From [Zimmermannella] faecalis ATCC 13722 (lineage in GTDB: Bacteria > Actinomycetota > Actinomycetes > Actinomycetales > Microbacteriaceae): a DNA stretch of 64,000 bases. Below the pieces are notes generated by a model that was not told the origin of the DNA, did no database searches, and saw only the letters and a list, made by a program, of their open reading frames with translations. Position 1 is the first letter of the stretch. Each line of letters opens with the position of its first letter. This document shows, one piece after another, positions 36,096 through 45,433 of the stretch. The DNA lies in NCBI RefSeq assembly GCF_000381765.1, contig NZ_KB907076.1, positions 62,001 to 126,000 of the forward strand, given 5' to 3'. Position numbers and translations under genes: made by a program.

Positions 36096-37526
36096 CTAGT
36101 GCTGCGTGCGCACGCCCTCGGGAATCGGGTCGCCCGTCTTCCAGGTCTCCCACTGGCCCGAGTGCTCCATGTCGTGGCCGAGCGGGATGCCGTGGCGGCC
36201 CTTGAGCAGAATCGAGCCGACGAGGCCGACGACCGACATGCCCGCGAGGTAGACCGCAGCCCAGTGCCACTGGCCCTGGTTCGCCTCGAAGGTCGCCTGC
36301 ACGATGAGCGGGGCGAACGCACCACCGACGATCGCGCCGATCGCGTACGTGATCGAGACGCCCGAGAAGCGAACGGATGCGGGGAACACCTCCGCGTACC
36401 AGGCGCTGAGCGGGCCGTAGCAGAATCCGAGCGGAACACCGAGCAGGCACGTGCCGAGCACGAAGAAGATCGGGTTCTCGCCGCCCATGACGACGAGCGG
36501 GAACAGCGCCGCCGACGCGAAGATCATGAGGATGTAGCCGACGATGAACACGGGTTTCGCCCCGTACTTGTCGGCGATCCAGGCGCCGACGTAGGTCCAG
36601 ATCGCCCACGAGATCGCCGCGAGGTTGAGGAACAGGCTCACCTGGCCACCATCCATGCCGACCATGCCGCCCGCCTCGAGCGGGGTTGCGGCGTACTTCT
36701 GCACGATGCCACCGACGAGCATGTAGCCGACCGCGTTGTCGCCCGCGAACACGAGGGCGGCGAAGATGACGATCACCCAGTACTTGCGGAACACGACCGC
36801 GATGGGGGCCGACTGGCTCTTCGCGAGCTTCGAGATCTGGCGGAACACGGGCGACTCTTCGACCGCGCGGCGAACGATGTAGCCGACGAGAATCAGCACG
36901 ACCGAGAACAGGAACGCGATACGCCAACCGCCGTTGACGAAGCCCTCCTGGCCGAGCGTCATCTGCAGCACCGTGAGCATGCCGGTCGCGAGCAGCATGC
37001 CGAACGGCACGCCGAGCTGCGGCCACGCGCCCGCGCGGTTGCGGTTGCCCTCGGCGGCGGTCTCAACCGCCATCAGGGCGGCGCCGCCCCACTCGCCACC
37101 GGCCGAAATACCCTGCAGTACGCGGAGCAGCAGCAGGCCGATCGCACTGATCGCGGCGAGGTCGCCGGTCGGCAGCACACCGATGAGCGCGGTCGCGGTA
37201 CCCATGAGAATGAGGGTCGCGATGAGCACGGGCTTGCGGCCGTACTTGTCGCCGAAGTGGCCGGCGAGGAACGCGCCGAGGGGGCGGAACAGGAACGACA
37301 GGCCGATCGACGCCATCGAGATGAGCGTCGGGCCCGCGGGCCCGAGCGCCTCGCCCATGGGCCCGAAGAACTGGGTGTTGAAGATCAGTGAGGCGGCGAA
37401 CGCGTAGATGAAGAAGTCGTACCACTCCACGGTGGTGCCGACGATCGTCGCGGCGAGTACGCGTCGGCGTTCGCCCGGGCTGGTCTGTGGCAGAACGTCG
37501 ATGTCTGCGGATGTCGGTGTCGACAT
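36096..37526 (-). CDS. MFS transporter, metabolite:H+ symporter (MHS) family
   Basis: A 476-residue, 12-helix permease. The opening VGTTVEWYDFFIYAFAAS and the loop FRPLGAFLAGHFGDKYGRKP are diagnostic for the MHS group, which imports citrate, shikimate, proline/betaine, ketoglutarate and similar acids. RVLQGISAGGEWGGA follows. The C-terminal tail after the last helix is hydrophilic (about 45 residues). A GGAG lies about 8 bases upstream of the ATG. It stands alone; the 184-base region upstream separates it from ohr. The substrate cannot be told. Confidence 0.93.
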   Translation of the reverse strand: MSTPTSADIDVLPQTSPGERRRVLAATIVGTTVEWYDFFIYAFAASLIFNTQFFGPMGEALGPAGPTLISMASIGLSFLFRPLGAFLAGHFGDKYGRKPVLIATLILMGTATALIGVLPTGDLAAISAIGLLLLRVLQGISAGGEWGGAALMAVETAAEGNRNRAGAWPQLGVPFGMLLATGMLTVLQMTLGQEGFVNGGWRIAFLFSVVLILVGYIVRRAVEESPVFRQISKLAKSQSAPIAVVFRKYWVIVIFAALVFAGDNAVGYMLVGGIVQKYAATPLEAGGMVGMDGGQVSLFLNLAAISWAIWTYVGAWIADKYGAKPVFIVGYILMIFASAALFPLVVMGGENPIFFVLGTCLLGVPLGFCYGPLSAWYAEVFPASVRFSGVSITYAIGAIVGGAFAPLIVQATFEANQGQWHWAAVYLAGMSVVGLVGSILLKGRHGIPLGHDMEHSGQWETWKTGDPIPEGVRTQH

Positions 37527-37710
37527 GTCACGGCTCCATTGTCATGAGGATGCGGGGCCTCGGCCTCGCGTGAACGTCATTGTTCACTTGTGGGAGCCTA
37601 ACCCATTACCGACCGCCGCTTCAGTAATTCGGGTGCATTGGTGCGCAAACGAGCATCGCCGCACCACCCGAGCGGGCGATGCGGCGATCTGCGCTGTGCT
37701 GCTGCGTCGA

Positions 37711-38133
37711 CTACTCGACGACGTTGAGCTGCACCTCGACGTTGCCGCGCGTCGCGTGCGAGTACGGGCAGATGTCTTCGTGCGCGACGCGGGCCACCTC
37801 GGCCGCCTCGTCCTTCGTGAGGTTCGGCGCGTGGATGTCGTGGGTCACGGCAAGCTGGAACCCGGTGGGCTCGCGCTTGCCGATGCTCACTGACGTCGAG
37901 ACGCCGGCGTCGCTCGTGTCCTTGCCGAGCTGCTTGCCGGCGGCGTGGAACGCGCCGAGGAAGCAGGCCGAGTAGCCCGCGGCGAACAACTGCTCGGGGT
38001 TCGTGCCCTCACCGCTGCCGCCCATTTCCTTTGGCGGGCGGGTGGGGAGGTTGATGCGGTCGTCTTCGGAACGGACTTCGCCGTCGCGGCCGCCACCGGA
38101 GGCGTGGGCAAGTGCGGTGTAAATAGCTTCCAT
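37711..38133 (-). CDS. ohr: organic hydroperoxide resistance protein
   Basis: A 140-residue thiol peroxidase of the OsmC/Ohr family that reduces organic and fatty-acid hydroperoxides, using a lipoyl reductant. The redox pair is Cys57 (SACFLGAFH) and Cys122 (CPYSHATRGNV), and the N-terminal IYTALAHASGGGRDGEV is the standard Ohr start. The length is that of Ohr rather than OsmC. No MarR-type OhrR is adjacent; the MarR genes at 47-50 kb lie too far off to assign. Confidence 0.95.
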   Translation of the reverse strand: MEAIYTALAHASGGGRDGEVRSEDDRINLPTRPPKEMGGSGEGTNPEQLFAAGYSACFLGAFHAAGKQLGKDTSDAGVSTSVSIGKREPTGFQLAVTHDIHAPNLTKDEAAEVARVAHEDICPYSHATRGNVEVQLNVVE

Positions 38134-38194
38134 GCCTCCGACGCTAGTCCCGCATCTTCACAGGCTGCTGAGCGTCGGGCGCCAGCCGCGCGGA

Positions 38195-38255
38195 AACGCG
38201 AGACCGCGTATCCCAAGCTGGTTACTACCAAGCTTGGGATACGCGGTCTCGCGTT
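38195..38255. repeat. 25-bp perfect inverted repeat between rplA and ohr
   Basis: Arms of 25 bases, starting AACGCGAGACCGCGTATCCC, pair perfectly around an 11-base loop GGTTACTACCA. It lies between the rplA stop (38281) and the ohr start (38133) on the same strand and would end the secE-nusG-rplKA transcript. There is no U-tract. Confidence 0.9.
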
Positions 38256-38280
38256 CGCGCCTCGCGGCGCGTTCTCGGGG

Positions 38281-38970
38281 TTAGAACGCCGAAACGTCGA
38301 GGGGGATCGACGGGCCGAAGGTCGTCGTGACGACGGCCTTCTGCACGTAGCGGCCCTTCGCCGAAGCCGGCTTGAGGCGCACGACCTCGTCGATCGCGGC
38401 CTGGAGGTTGTCGGTGATCTTGTCGGCGTCGAACGACGCCTTACCCGCGATGAAGTGCAGGTTCGAGTGCTTGTCGACGCGGAACTCGATCTTGCCGCCC
38501 TTGATCTCGGTGACGGCCTTCGCGGCGTCGGGGGTCACGGTGCCGGTCTTCGGGTTCGGCATGAGGCCACGGGGACCAAGCACCTTACCGAGGCGACCGA
38601 CCTTGCCCATCATGTCGGGGGTGGCGACGGCCGAGTCGAAGTCGGTCCAGCCATCGGCGACCTTCGCGATGAGCTCGTCGGCGCCAACCTCGTCGGCGCC
38701 AGCGGCGATCGCGGCCTCGGCGGCCGGGCCCTGCGCGAACACGATGACGCGCGCGGTCTTACCGGTGCCGTGGGGCAGCGAGACGGTGCCGCGCACCATC
38801 TGGTCAGCCTTGCGGGGGTCGACGGCGAGGCGCATCGCGACCTCAACCGTGCTGTCGAACTTCGCCGAAGCGGTGTCCTTCGCGAGCTGGGCGGCCTCGC
38901 CAAGGCTGTAGACCTTGCCCGCCTCGATCTTCTCTGCCGCGGCGCGGAACGCCTTGGACTTCTTTGCCAT
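38281..38970 (-). CDS. rplA: 50S ribosomal protein L1
   Basis: A 229-residue protein of the L1 stalk near the E site. Conserved stretches are [20 protein letters not shown], the signature [28 protein letters not shown], and [19 protein letters not shown]. It follows rplK by 122 bases. Downstream the operon stops at a long hairpin, and rplJL is not next. AAAGGAG precedes the ATG. Confidence 0.99.
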   Translation of the reverse strand: MAKKSKAFRAAAEKIEAGKVYSLGEAAQLAKDTASAKFDSTVEVAMRLAVDPRKADQMVRGTVSLPHGTGKTARVIVFAQGPAAEAAIAAGADEVGADELIAKVADGWTDFDSAVATPDMMGKVGRLGKVLGPRGLMPNPKTGTVTPDAAKAVTEIKGGKIEFRVDKHSNLHFIAGKASFDADKITDNLQAAIDEVVRLKPASAKGRYVQKAVVTTTFGPSIPLDVSAF

Positions 38971-39092
38971 GTTGTGCTCCTTTGAGAGTGTGCGGTCGAA
39001 CGAGCTGGCTGGCTCTCCCGCGGAAGTGTGTACGGCCGCACTCGGCGGCTGAGTGCCGTCCCCGTTCGCAGTGGCGGGGTCGACTGAGGGGG

Positions 39093-39527
39093 CTAGTTGC
39101 CCGTGACCTCGATGCCCATGGAACGGGCGGTACCGGCGATGATCTTCGCGCCGGCCTCGATGTCGTTCGCGTTGAGGTCAGCCTTCTTGGTTTCGGCGAT
39201 CTCGCGAGCCTGGTCCATCGTCATCTTGCCGACCTTGTTCGTGTGGGGCACACCCGAACCCTTCTTCACACCGGCAGCCTTCTTGATGAGCTCCGCGGCG
39301 GGCGGGGTCTTCAGCACGAAGGTGAACGAGCGGTCCTCGTACACGGTGATCTCAACGGGCACAACGTTGCCGCGCTGCTGCTCGGTCGCCGCGTTGTACG
39401 CCTTGCAGAACTCCATGATGTTGACGCCGTGCTGACCGAGCGCCGGGCCAACGGGCGGGGCGGGGTTAGCGGCACCAGCCTGGATCTGAAGCTTGATCAG
39501 ACCCGAGACCTTCTTCTTGGGGGCCAT
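39093..39527 (-). CDS. rplK: 50S ribosomal protein L11
   Basis: A 144-residue protein of the GTPase-associated centre. It has the N-terminal [18 protein letters not shown], the [21 protein letters not shown] segment that is the thiopeptide and stringent-response region, and the C-terminal rRNA-binding domain with [31 protein letters not shown] precedes the ATG. A 192-base gap separates it from nusG. Confidence 0.99.
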   Translation of the reverse strand: MAPKKKVSGLIKLQIQAGAANPAPPVGPALGQHGVNIMEFCKAYNAATEQQRGNVVPVEITVYEDRSFTFVLKTPPAAELIKKAAGVKKGSGVPHTNKVGKMTMDQAREIAETKKADLNANDIEAGAKIIAGTARSMGIEVTGN

Positions 39528-39719
39528 GTGGTTTCCTTTCTGTCGAGAGGATGTTGCGAGCATCCCTCTCCCGCAGCGCCGGCCTTTCCGGCGCCCGGTA
39601 ACGGTTGCGACGAGCGCAACCCCGCAAGTTTACTCGAAATCGCACGCCCTGACCAGGGCGCACTCAGGCGAGCGCGGCGCCAGCAACAGGTGCCGGCGCC
39701 GCGCTCGCGTTGTGGGGTG

Positions 39720-40568
39720 TTAGAGCTTCGTGACCTGGTCGAAGTTGAGCTCGACCGGGGTCTCGCGACCGAACAGCGACACGAGCACGGTGAGCTTGCC
39801 GGCGACCGCGTTGATCTCGCTGATCGTGCCGGTGAGGCCCTCGAACGAGCCCTCCTTGATCGTGATGGTCTCGCCGTTCTCGAACTCGACCTCGATCTTC
39901 GGCTGCGAGCCCGCGCCGCCCGACTTCTTCGACTCGCCCTTCGCATCCTTCGCGTCGGGAACCTCGACGATGCTCTTCAGCATCTCGAAGACCTCCTTGA
40001 AGCGCAGCGGCACGGGGTCGTGAGCGTTGCCGACGAAGCCGGTGACGCCCGGCGTCTGGCGCACGAGCGACCAGCTGTCTTCGGTGAGGTGCATGCGCAC
40101 GAGCACGTAGCCGGGGATGCGCACGCGGGTGACCATCTTGCGCTGGCCGTTCTTCGTCTCGACGACGTCTTCCATCGGCACCTGCACCTCGTAGATGTCG
40201 TCGGCACCCTCCGACGACTCGCTGCGGCGCTTGTTTTCGACGCGCTGCGTGAGGTTGTCGCGCACCTTGCGCTCGAAGCCGGCGTACGTGTGGATGACGT
40301 ACCACTTGCCGGGCTTCATGCGCAGCTCGAGCTTGAACTCGGCGTACGGGTCGATTTCTTCTTCGGCCTCTTCGGCGTCGGCCGGGGCGTCGGCGGCGGG
40401 AGCCTCGTCGGTCACTGTCTCGTCGGCCGAGGCCTCGGCCTGCTCGGTCTCTACCGACTCAGCGTCAACCTGCTCGGTCTCTGCCGACTCAAGGTCGGCT
40501 TGCTCGGCGCCGGTGGTGGGCTCGAGCTCGGTCTCGTTCTGCTCGGGGAGCTGGGTTTCGTCAGCCAC
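39720..40568 (-). CDS. nusG: transcription termination/antitermination factor NusG with acidic N-terminal extension
   Basis: A 282-residue NusG that binds RNA polymerase and couples it to Rho or ribosomes. Residues 1-80 are an acidic low-complexity extension (AEQADLESAETEQVDAES and similar units), as in other actinobacterial NusG proteins. The NGN domain begins KPGKWYVIHTYAGFERKV (about 85-195) and the KOW domain follows with IKEGSFEGLTGTISEIN (about 232-282). The start is GTG. It lies between secE and rplK in the standard order. Confidence 0.98.
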   Translation of the reverse strand: MADETQLPEQNETELEPTTGAEQADLESAETEQVDAESVETEQAEASADETVTDEAPAADAPADAEEAEEEIDPYAEFKLELRMKPGKWYVIHTYAGFERKVRDNLTQRVENKRRSESSEGADDIYEVQVPMEDVVETKNGQRKMVTRVRIPGYVLVRMHLTEDSWSLVRQTPGVTGFVGNAHDPVPLRFKEVFEMLKSIVEVPDAKDAKGESKKSGGAGSQPKIEVEFENGETITIKEGSFEGLTGTISEINAVAGKLTVLVSLFGRETPVELNFDQVTKL

Positions 40569-40670
40569 GGTGTTTCAACTCACTTCATCGAGGTGCGGCC
40601 GCGGGGCCGCTCGGTCTGTGCAATCGGTGTGCAATGGATGCGCGGGCCGGGGTGCGCCGCGACTTTGGGT

Positions 40671-41387
40671 CTACGGGGTTGCCGCGGGCGTTTCGGCGGG
40701 CACGCCCGACTCGGTCGGCACCGCGGTCTGCGACGGGTCGCCGCCCTGGAACCACTCGGAGGGGATCAGCTCCTGGCCGTTGCCGAACACCCACGACGAC
40801 GCGAAGCCGAAGAGCCAGTCGAACAGCATGACGAGGAGCATCATGATCACGAGGAAGGCGAGCACGACGCCGACGTAGCGCCAGAGTTCCTGGCGGGTCG
40901 GGGTGACGACCTTCTTCAGCTCAATGAGCACCTCGTGGAAGAACTTGCCGAGGCCACGGCGCTCGCCGTCCTTGCCCGACTTCTTCTTGTCGGCCTTCGC
41001 AGCCTTGCCCGACTTCGTCGAGGACGTCTCGGTGGCGCCCTTCGCCGACTTGCTTACCGCCGAGCCCTTGGCCGACCCAGAACCCTTGGCAGGCCCAGAC
41101 CCCTTAGCGGGCTTCGGGTCGCGCTTGCTGCGCTTCGAGGTAGCCGCGGCGGCCGGCTTGTCGTCGGCGTCTTCGGCCTCCGAGTCATCAGCGGCCGGCT
41201 CGTCATCGGCGTCCGAGTCATCGTCGTCCGAATCCTCGGCCTCCGAATCGTCAGCCTCGTCGACGTCCAGCTCTTCGGCGTCGACCTCGGCGGCCGTCTC
41301 GTCCGCAGCGTCGACCTCGTCACCGGTGGGTTCGGTTTCGTTCGTGAGGTCGTCGTCACGCTCGTCGTCAGACGTGCCTGTGGCCAC
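40671..41387 (-). CDS. secE: preprotein translocase subunit SecE with a long charged N-terminal extension
   Basis: A 238-residue SecE. The conserved core is only about residues 146-203: GKFFHEVLIELKKVVTPTRQ, the amphipathic helix, and one membrane helix (about 171-196). Before it lie about 70 very acidic residues (7-77) and about 60 lysine-rich residues with AKGSG/SAKGS repeats (84-144). After it is a 35-residue Pro/Thr-rich tail. Most bacterial single-helix SecE proteins are 60-120 residues, so this one is unusually long. The GTG at 41387 was chosen for the AAGGGA 8 bases upstream. It heads secE-nusG-rplK-rplA behind tRNA-Trp. Confidence 0.95.
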   Translation of the reverse strand: MATGTSDDERDDDLTNETEPTGDEVDAADETAAEVDAEELDVDEADDSEAEDSDDDDSDADDEPAADDSEAEDADDKPAAAATSKRSKRDPKPAKGSGPAKGSGSAKGSAVSKSAKGATETSSTKSGKAAKADKKKSGKDGERRGLGKFFHEVLIELKKVVTPTRQELWRYVGVVLAFLVIMMLLVMLFDWLFGFASSWVFGNGQELIPSEWFQGGDPSQTAVPTESGVPAETPAATP

Positions 41388-41567
41388 GCGGATCCCTTTC
41401 GAAGGTCGGAAGTGCGGCGCATTGCCCGGTTTTTGGGCGCACTGCAGTATGCCTTTTGGCAACCCGCCTAGCCTACGCCACCCCGGCATCCTTGTCGATG
41501 CGGCCCAGGTTCGCGGAACTTGCCCGGATACGAAGAACGGGCCGTGCGATCGCACGACCCGACCTTG

Positions 41568-41640
<73 letters not shown>

Positions 41641-41802
41641 ACGTCACGCCGCACGAACTGCGCGAGGCAACCCAAGCAGTCTACGGCAAATCCGGCGCCG
41701 CCTCCACCGCGTATCCGCGTCTCCCCTGCGCGTCGCAACACGCACCCGGCAGCAGAAAATGAATCTCGATAATTTAGGGCGGAACGATCTAGGCTGTGAG
41801 CC

Positions 41803-43005
41803 ATGACTGCATCGCGCCTCTCTTCCCGCGTATCCGCCATCGCACCTTCGGCCACGCTGAAGGTCGACAACAAGGCCAAGGCCCTCAAAGCAGAGGGACG
41901 GCCCGTCATTTCTTACGCCGCCGGCGAGCCCGACTTCGCGACGCCTCAGCACGTCGTCGACGCCGCCGTCGAGGCCGTGAAAGACCCGAAGAACCACAAG
42001 TACACCGCGAACGTCGGCCTGCCCGACCTGCGCGACGCGATCGTCGAGAAGACGGCGCGCGACTCGGGCCTCACCGTGCCCGCGAGCCAGGTGCTCGTCA
42101 CGAACGGCGGCAAGCAGGCCGTGTTCGAGGCGCTCCAGGCGATCGTCGGCGACGGTGACGAGGTGATCCTCCCGACCCCGGCCTGGACCACCTACCCCGA
42201 GGTCATCAAGTTCGCCGGCGGCAGCACCGTGGAGGTGTTCGCGGGCGCCGACCAGGGCTACAAGGTAACGGTCGAGCAGCTCGAGGCCGCCCGCACCCCG
42301 AACACGAAGGCGATGCTGTTCGTGTCGCCCTCGAACCCGACCGGCGCCGTCTACTCGCCCGAGGAGACCCGCGCGATCGGCGACTGGGCGCTCGAGCACG
42401 GCGTGTGGGTCATCGCCGACGAGATTTACCAGAACCTCGTCTACGACGGCGTGAAGGCCACCTCGATCGTCGAGGCCGTGCCGGCGCTCGCCGAGCAGAC
42501 CGTGCTCGTCAACGGCGTCGCGAAGTCGTTCGCGATGACCGGCTGGCGCGTCGGCTGGATGGTCGGCCCCGAAGACGTCATCAAGGGCGCCGCGAACCTG
42601 CAGTCGCACCTCACGAGCAACGTGAACAACATCGCGCAGCGCGCCGCGCTCGCCGCCCTCACTGGCCCGAGCGAGCCGATCGAGGAGTTCCGCGTCGCGT
42701 TCGACCGCCGCCGCAAGCTCATGGTCGACGAGCTCTCGAAGATCACCGGCTTCGAGGTGCCGACGCCGCAGGGTGCGTTCTACGTCTACGCCGACGTCAC
42801 GGGCGTGCTCGGTAAGGAGTACGACGGCGTTCGCCTCGAGACCTCGCTCGACCTCGCCGACTTCCTGCTCGACAAGGCCGAGGTTGCCGCGGTTCCCGGC
42901 GAGGCCTTCGGCCCCTCGGGCTACCTGCGCTTCAGCTACGCGCTCGGCGACGACGCGCTCGTCGAGGGCGTGCAGCGCATCCAGCAGCTCTTCGGTACGA
43001 AGTAG
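41803..43005 (+). CDS. aspartate aminotransferase-type PLP enzyme
   Basis: A 400-residue class I aminotransferase transferring amino groups between aspartate (or another amino acid) and 2-oxoglutarate. Motifs are [26 protein letters not shown], the PLP-phosphate site [22 protein letters not shown], the cofactor Asp and Tyr in [14 protein letters not shown], and the Schiff-base lysine in [13 protein letters not shown]. This is the Igamma subgroup common in actinobacteria. It lies divergent from tRNA-Trp-secE and ends at a strong terminator. Confidence 0.94.
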   Translation: MTASRLSSRVSAIAPSATLKVDNKAKALKAEGRPVISYAAGEPDFATPQHVVDAAVEAVKDPKNHKYTANVGLPDLRDAIVEKTARDSGLTVPASQVLVTNGGKQAVFEALQAIVGDGDEVILPTPAWTTYPEVIKFAGGSTVEVFAGADQGYKVTVEQLEAARTPNTKAMLFVSPSNPTGAVYSPEETRAIGDWALEHGVWVIADEIYQNLVYDGVKATSIVEAVPALAEQTVLVNGVAKSFAMTGWRVGWMVGPEDVIKGAANLQSHLTSNVNNIAQRAALAALTGPSEPIEEFRVAFDRRRKLMVDELSKITGFEVPTPQGAFYVYADVTGVLGKEYDGVRLETSLDLADFLLDKAEVAAVPGEAFGPSGYLRFSYALGDDALVEGVQRIQQLFGTK

Positions 43006-43034
43006 CCGCCCGGCGCAGCCCGCATGGGTTGGCG

Positions 43035-43071
43035 AAAAGGCACCGTTCACCTCGTGTGAATGGTGCCTTTT
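43035..43071 (+). terminator. intrinsic terminator of the aminotransferase gene
   Basis: AAAAGGCACC-G-TTCAC pairs with GTGAA-T-GGTGCCTTTT, a 16-position stem with a single G/T wobble, followed by TT. GGGTT and AACCC outside can extend it. It lies 30 bases after the stop codon and is symmetric enough to act in both directions. Confidence 0.9.
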
Positions 43072-43127
43072 TGACAACCCATGGCGCGGATACGCGCGGG
43101 GTGGCTACGCGGGCGGGGATGCGCGCG

Positions 43128-43907
43128 CTACGGCGTCGTGAACGAGATCTCGTCGAGCTTGTCGAGCAGCTCGTCGTTGTCGTCGATGGGGTCGATCGAC
43201 CAGAGCACGATGTGGATGCGGAAGCCGCTGAGCGGCATGACGCGCTGGAGCATCCAGATCTCGCCGCCCTCGCAGTTGGTGGCGCGCACGCCGAGGAGCT
43301 CGAGCTTCGTGCCGTCTTCACCCTCGAGCCAGAACGATTCGGGCTCCCCGACACCGCTCACGCCGTACGCGCACTCGTCGTTGATGCGGTTGAGCTGCGC
43401 GAGGGTGAGGTCATTGTCGGTCTGGCTCGAGTCGAACACCGACGTCTGCCACACCTGCAGCTGCGAGTCGTAGCCGGGCGACATGAGCGTGAGCTGGTCG
43501 GGGCGATTGATGATCTCGCTCTCGACCCAGTCGCCGATCTTCGGCTCGGTGAGGGTGAAGCCGTCTTCGAACACGGCGTCCTGATCGATCGACACGGTGT
43601 CTCCGGGCTGCACGACGTACGGCGTCGGCGTCGCCTTCGGGGTGTCGGTCGGGCCCGTGCCGCTCGTGCCCTGCGTGCCGTACGGGGCGGCGGCCTCGCC
43701 CGCGAGCGGCTCGGTCGTGCGGCCCCAGAGGAGGCCGAGCGTCACGACCAGACCGATGACGACGACGGCTGAGATCGCGCTGAGGGCGATCGTGAGGGGC
43801 GACCACACGCCCTGGCGAGCGGCCGGCTCGGGCTCGGGGCGCGCATCCGCCGCCTCGAGCCCGTACTTCGGCTCGGGCGGGCTGAATCGCGGCCGCTGCT
43901 CAGTCAC
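43128..43907 (-). CDS. hypothetical membrane-anchored extracytoplasmic protein
   Basis: A 259-residue protein I do not recognise. A Pro/Glu-rich cytoplasmic N terminus (about 35 residues) is followed by one membrane segment (about 38-60: LTIALSAISAVVVIGLVV and onward), a Gly/Thr/Pro linker with TPKATPTPY, and a soluble domain from about residue 95. The domain begins YVVQPGDTVSIDQDAVF and has two cysteines (CAYGVSG and NCEGGE) that could form a disulfide. The start is GTG. It lies downstream of murB on the same strand with a 57-base gap, so a role at the envelope is possible but unproven. Confidence 0.8.
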   Translation of the reverse strand: MTEQRPRFSPPEPKYGLEAADARPEPEPAARQGVWSPLTIALSAISAVVVIGLVVTLGLLWGRTTEPLAGEAAAPYGTQGTSGTGPTDTPKATPTPYVVQPGDTVSIDQDAVFEDGFTLTEPKIGDWVESEIINRPDQLTLMSPGYDSQLQVWQTSVFDSSQTDNDLTLAQLNRINDECAYGVSGVGEPESFWLEGEDGTKLELLGVRATNCEGGEIWMLQRVMPLSGFRIHIVLWSIDPIDDNDELLDKLDEISFTTP

Positions 43908-43964
43908 GTGGGTCTCCGTCTCGTCGATACCCCTCGAGTGTTGCGCACGCGCGACTGGAATGCA

Positions 43965-45014
43965 CTACAGCTCGAGGCCGATCAGGTTCGGCTCGGGAAT
44001 GAGTTGGACGCCGAACTCGGCGAGCACGCGAGCCCGCACGTAGCGGGCGAGCTCGGCGATCTGCTCGGCGCTCGCGCCGTCGTGGTTCGTAATCGCGAGC
44101 GTGTGCTTCGACGAGATCGCGGCGCCGCTGCCCGGCAGCGCAAAGCCGCGCTTCACGCCCGCGTGGTCGATGAGCCACGCGGCCGACAGCTTCACGAGCT
44201 CGTTCCCCGCCTCGTCGACGCCGGCATCAAAGCGCGGGGCCGACGACGGGAGGTGGATGCCCGCAAACTCGCGGCGCACGACGGGGTTGATGAAGAACGA
44301 GCCGCTCGAGCGGGTGTCGACGTCGTCGGCGTCGAGCACCATGCCCTTCGACGCCCGAAGCGCGAGCACTGCGGCGCGCTGCTGCGCGACCGGCACCCGG
44401 TCGCCGAGCGCGACGTCGAGCGCCTTTGCGAGCTGCGCGTACTCGACGGGCGCGCCGTCGTCGCCCGAAACCCGCCGCAGCCGCAGCTCGACGCGAAGCA
44501 CGAGGGCGCGAAGCTCCTCGCGCTTCAGCGCCGACGTGCGGTAGCCGAGGCCGAGGTCGGCCGCCGGCACCCAGCGCTGCTCGCCGGTGTCGGCGTCGAG
44601 AATCTCGATGCGCTCGAGCACGTCGGCGAGCTCCTGCCCGTAGGCGCCAATGTTCTGCACGGGCGCCGCGCCGACCGAGCCGGGAATGCCCGCGAGCGCC
44701 TCGATGCCGCTGAGGCCTCGCTTGACGGTCGCGTCGACGAGGCCGCTCCACGACTCCCCCGCCTCGGCGGTGACGTAGACGGTGTTGCCGTCCTCGCGCT
44801 CTTCGACGCCGAGGGTCGAAACGCGCAGCACGGGGCCCGCGAACCCGTCGTCGCTCACGATTGTGTTCGAGCCGCCCGCGATGATGAGGAACGGCTCGTC
44901 GGTCTCAACGAGGTCGAGGTACGCCTCGACGAGCTCGGCGCGGGTCGCCGGCTCGAGGAGCTCGGCCTCGGCCTGCGAGACCCGCGTCGTCGTCAGTTCG
45001 GCGAACGTCGTCAT
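43965..45014 (-). CDS. murB: UDP-N-acetylenolpyruvoylglucosamine reductase
   Basis: A 349-residue FAD enzyme that reduces UDP-GlcNAc-enolpyruvate to UDP-MurNAc, an essential cytoplasmic step in peptidoglycan synthesis. The FAD-binding part includes FLIIAGGSNTIVSDDGF and GIEALAGIPGSVGAAPVQNIGAYGQEL. The catalytic Ser lies in RSSGSFFINP, and the C-terminal region has KLSAAWLIDHAGVKRGF, as in type I MurB. Its ATG overlaps the stop of the MaoC gene upstream (ATGA), so it is translationally coupled to it. Confidence 0.97.
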   Translation of the reverse strand: MTTFAELTTTRVSQAEAELLEPATRAELVEAYLDLVETDEPFLIIAGGSNTIVSDDGFAGPVLRVSTLGVEEREDGNTVYVTAEAGESWSGLVDATVKRGLSGIEALAGIPGSVGAAPVQNIGAYGQELADVLERIEILDADTGEQRWVPAADLGLGYRTSALKREELRALVLRVELRLRRVSGDDGAPVEYAQLAKALDVALGDRVPVAQQRAAVLALRASKGMVLDADDVDTRSSGSFFINPVVRREFAGIHLPSSAPRFDAGVDEAGNELVKLSAAWLIDHAGVKRGFALPGSGAAISSKHTLAITNHDGASAEQIAELARYVRARVLAEFGVQLIPEPNLIGLEL

Positions 45015-45433
45015 GCGGTGAACCGCGCGCGCACCTGCGCCTTCGTGAGCACGGTGCGGTCGTCGAAGCTCACGGTGAGGTCGATGCGGCCGATGCCGTC
45101 GTCGCCCGCGGGCTCGCCGACGGTCGCGACGAGGTGCACCTCGGCGCCCTCGGCCGCATCGACGAGCACGGGGCGCGTGAAGCGCACCTGGTAGTCGACG
45201 ACCCGCCCCGGGTCGCCGAGCAGCTCGATCACCGGCTGAATCGCGGCGCCCATCGTGAGCATGCCGTGCGCGAGCACGCCGGGCAGGCCCACCTCGGTCG
45301 CGACATCGTCGCGGTAGTGGATGGGGTTGAAGTCGCCCGAGGCTCCGGCGTAGCGCACGAGTGAGTCGCGCGTGAAGTGCAGCGTCGTTTCGAGCAGCTG
45401 GTCGCCCTTCGCGGCGGTTTCGATCGTCGTCAT
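45011..45433 (-). CDS. MaoC-type hydratase, HadB-like subunit
   Basis: A 140-residue hot-dog-fold (R)-hydratase subunit. The hydratase 2 motif DFNPIHYRDDVATEVGLPGVLAHGMLTMG carries the catalytic Asp and His. It is the catalytic-type partner of the subunit encoded just upstream. In mycobacteria the homologous hadAB genes dehydrate acyl-ACP in fatty-acid elongation and also lie next to secE-nusG. Here both ends overlap neighbours by four bases (ATGA), showing a tightly coupled operon with murB. Confidence 0.9.
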   Translation of the reverse strand: MTTIETAAKGDQLLETTLHFTRDSLVRYAGASGDFNPIHYRDDVATEVGLPGVLAHGMLTMGAAIQPVIELLGDPGRVVDYQVRFTRPVLVDAAEGAEVHLVATVGEPAGDDGIGRIDLTVSFDDRTVLTKAQVRARFTA

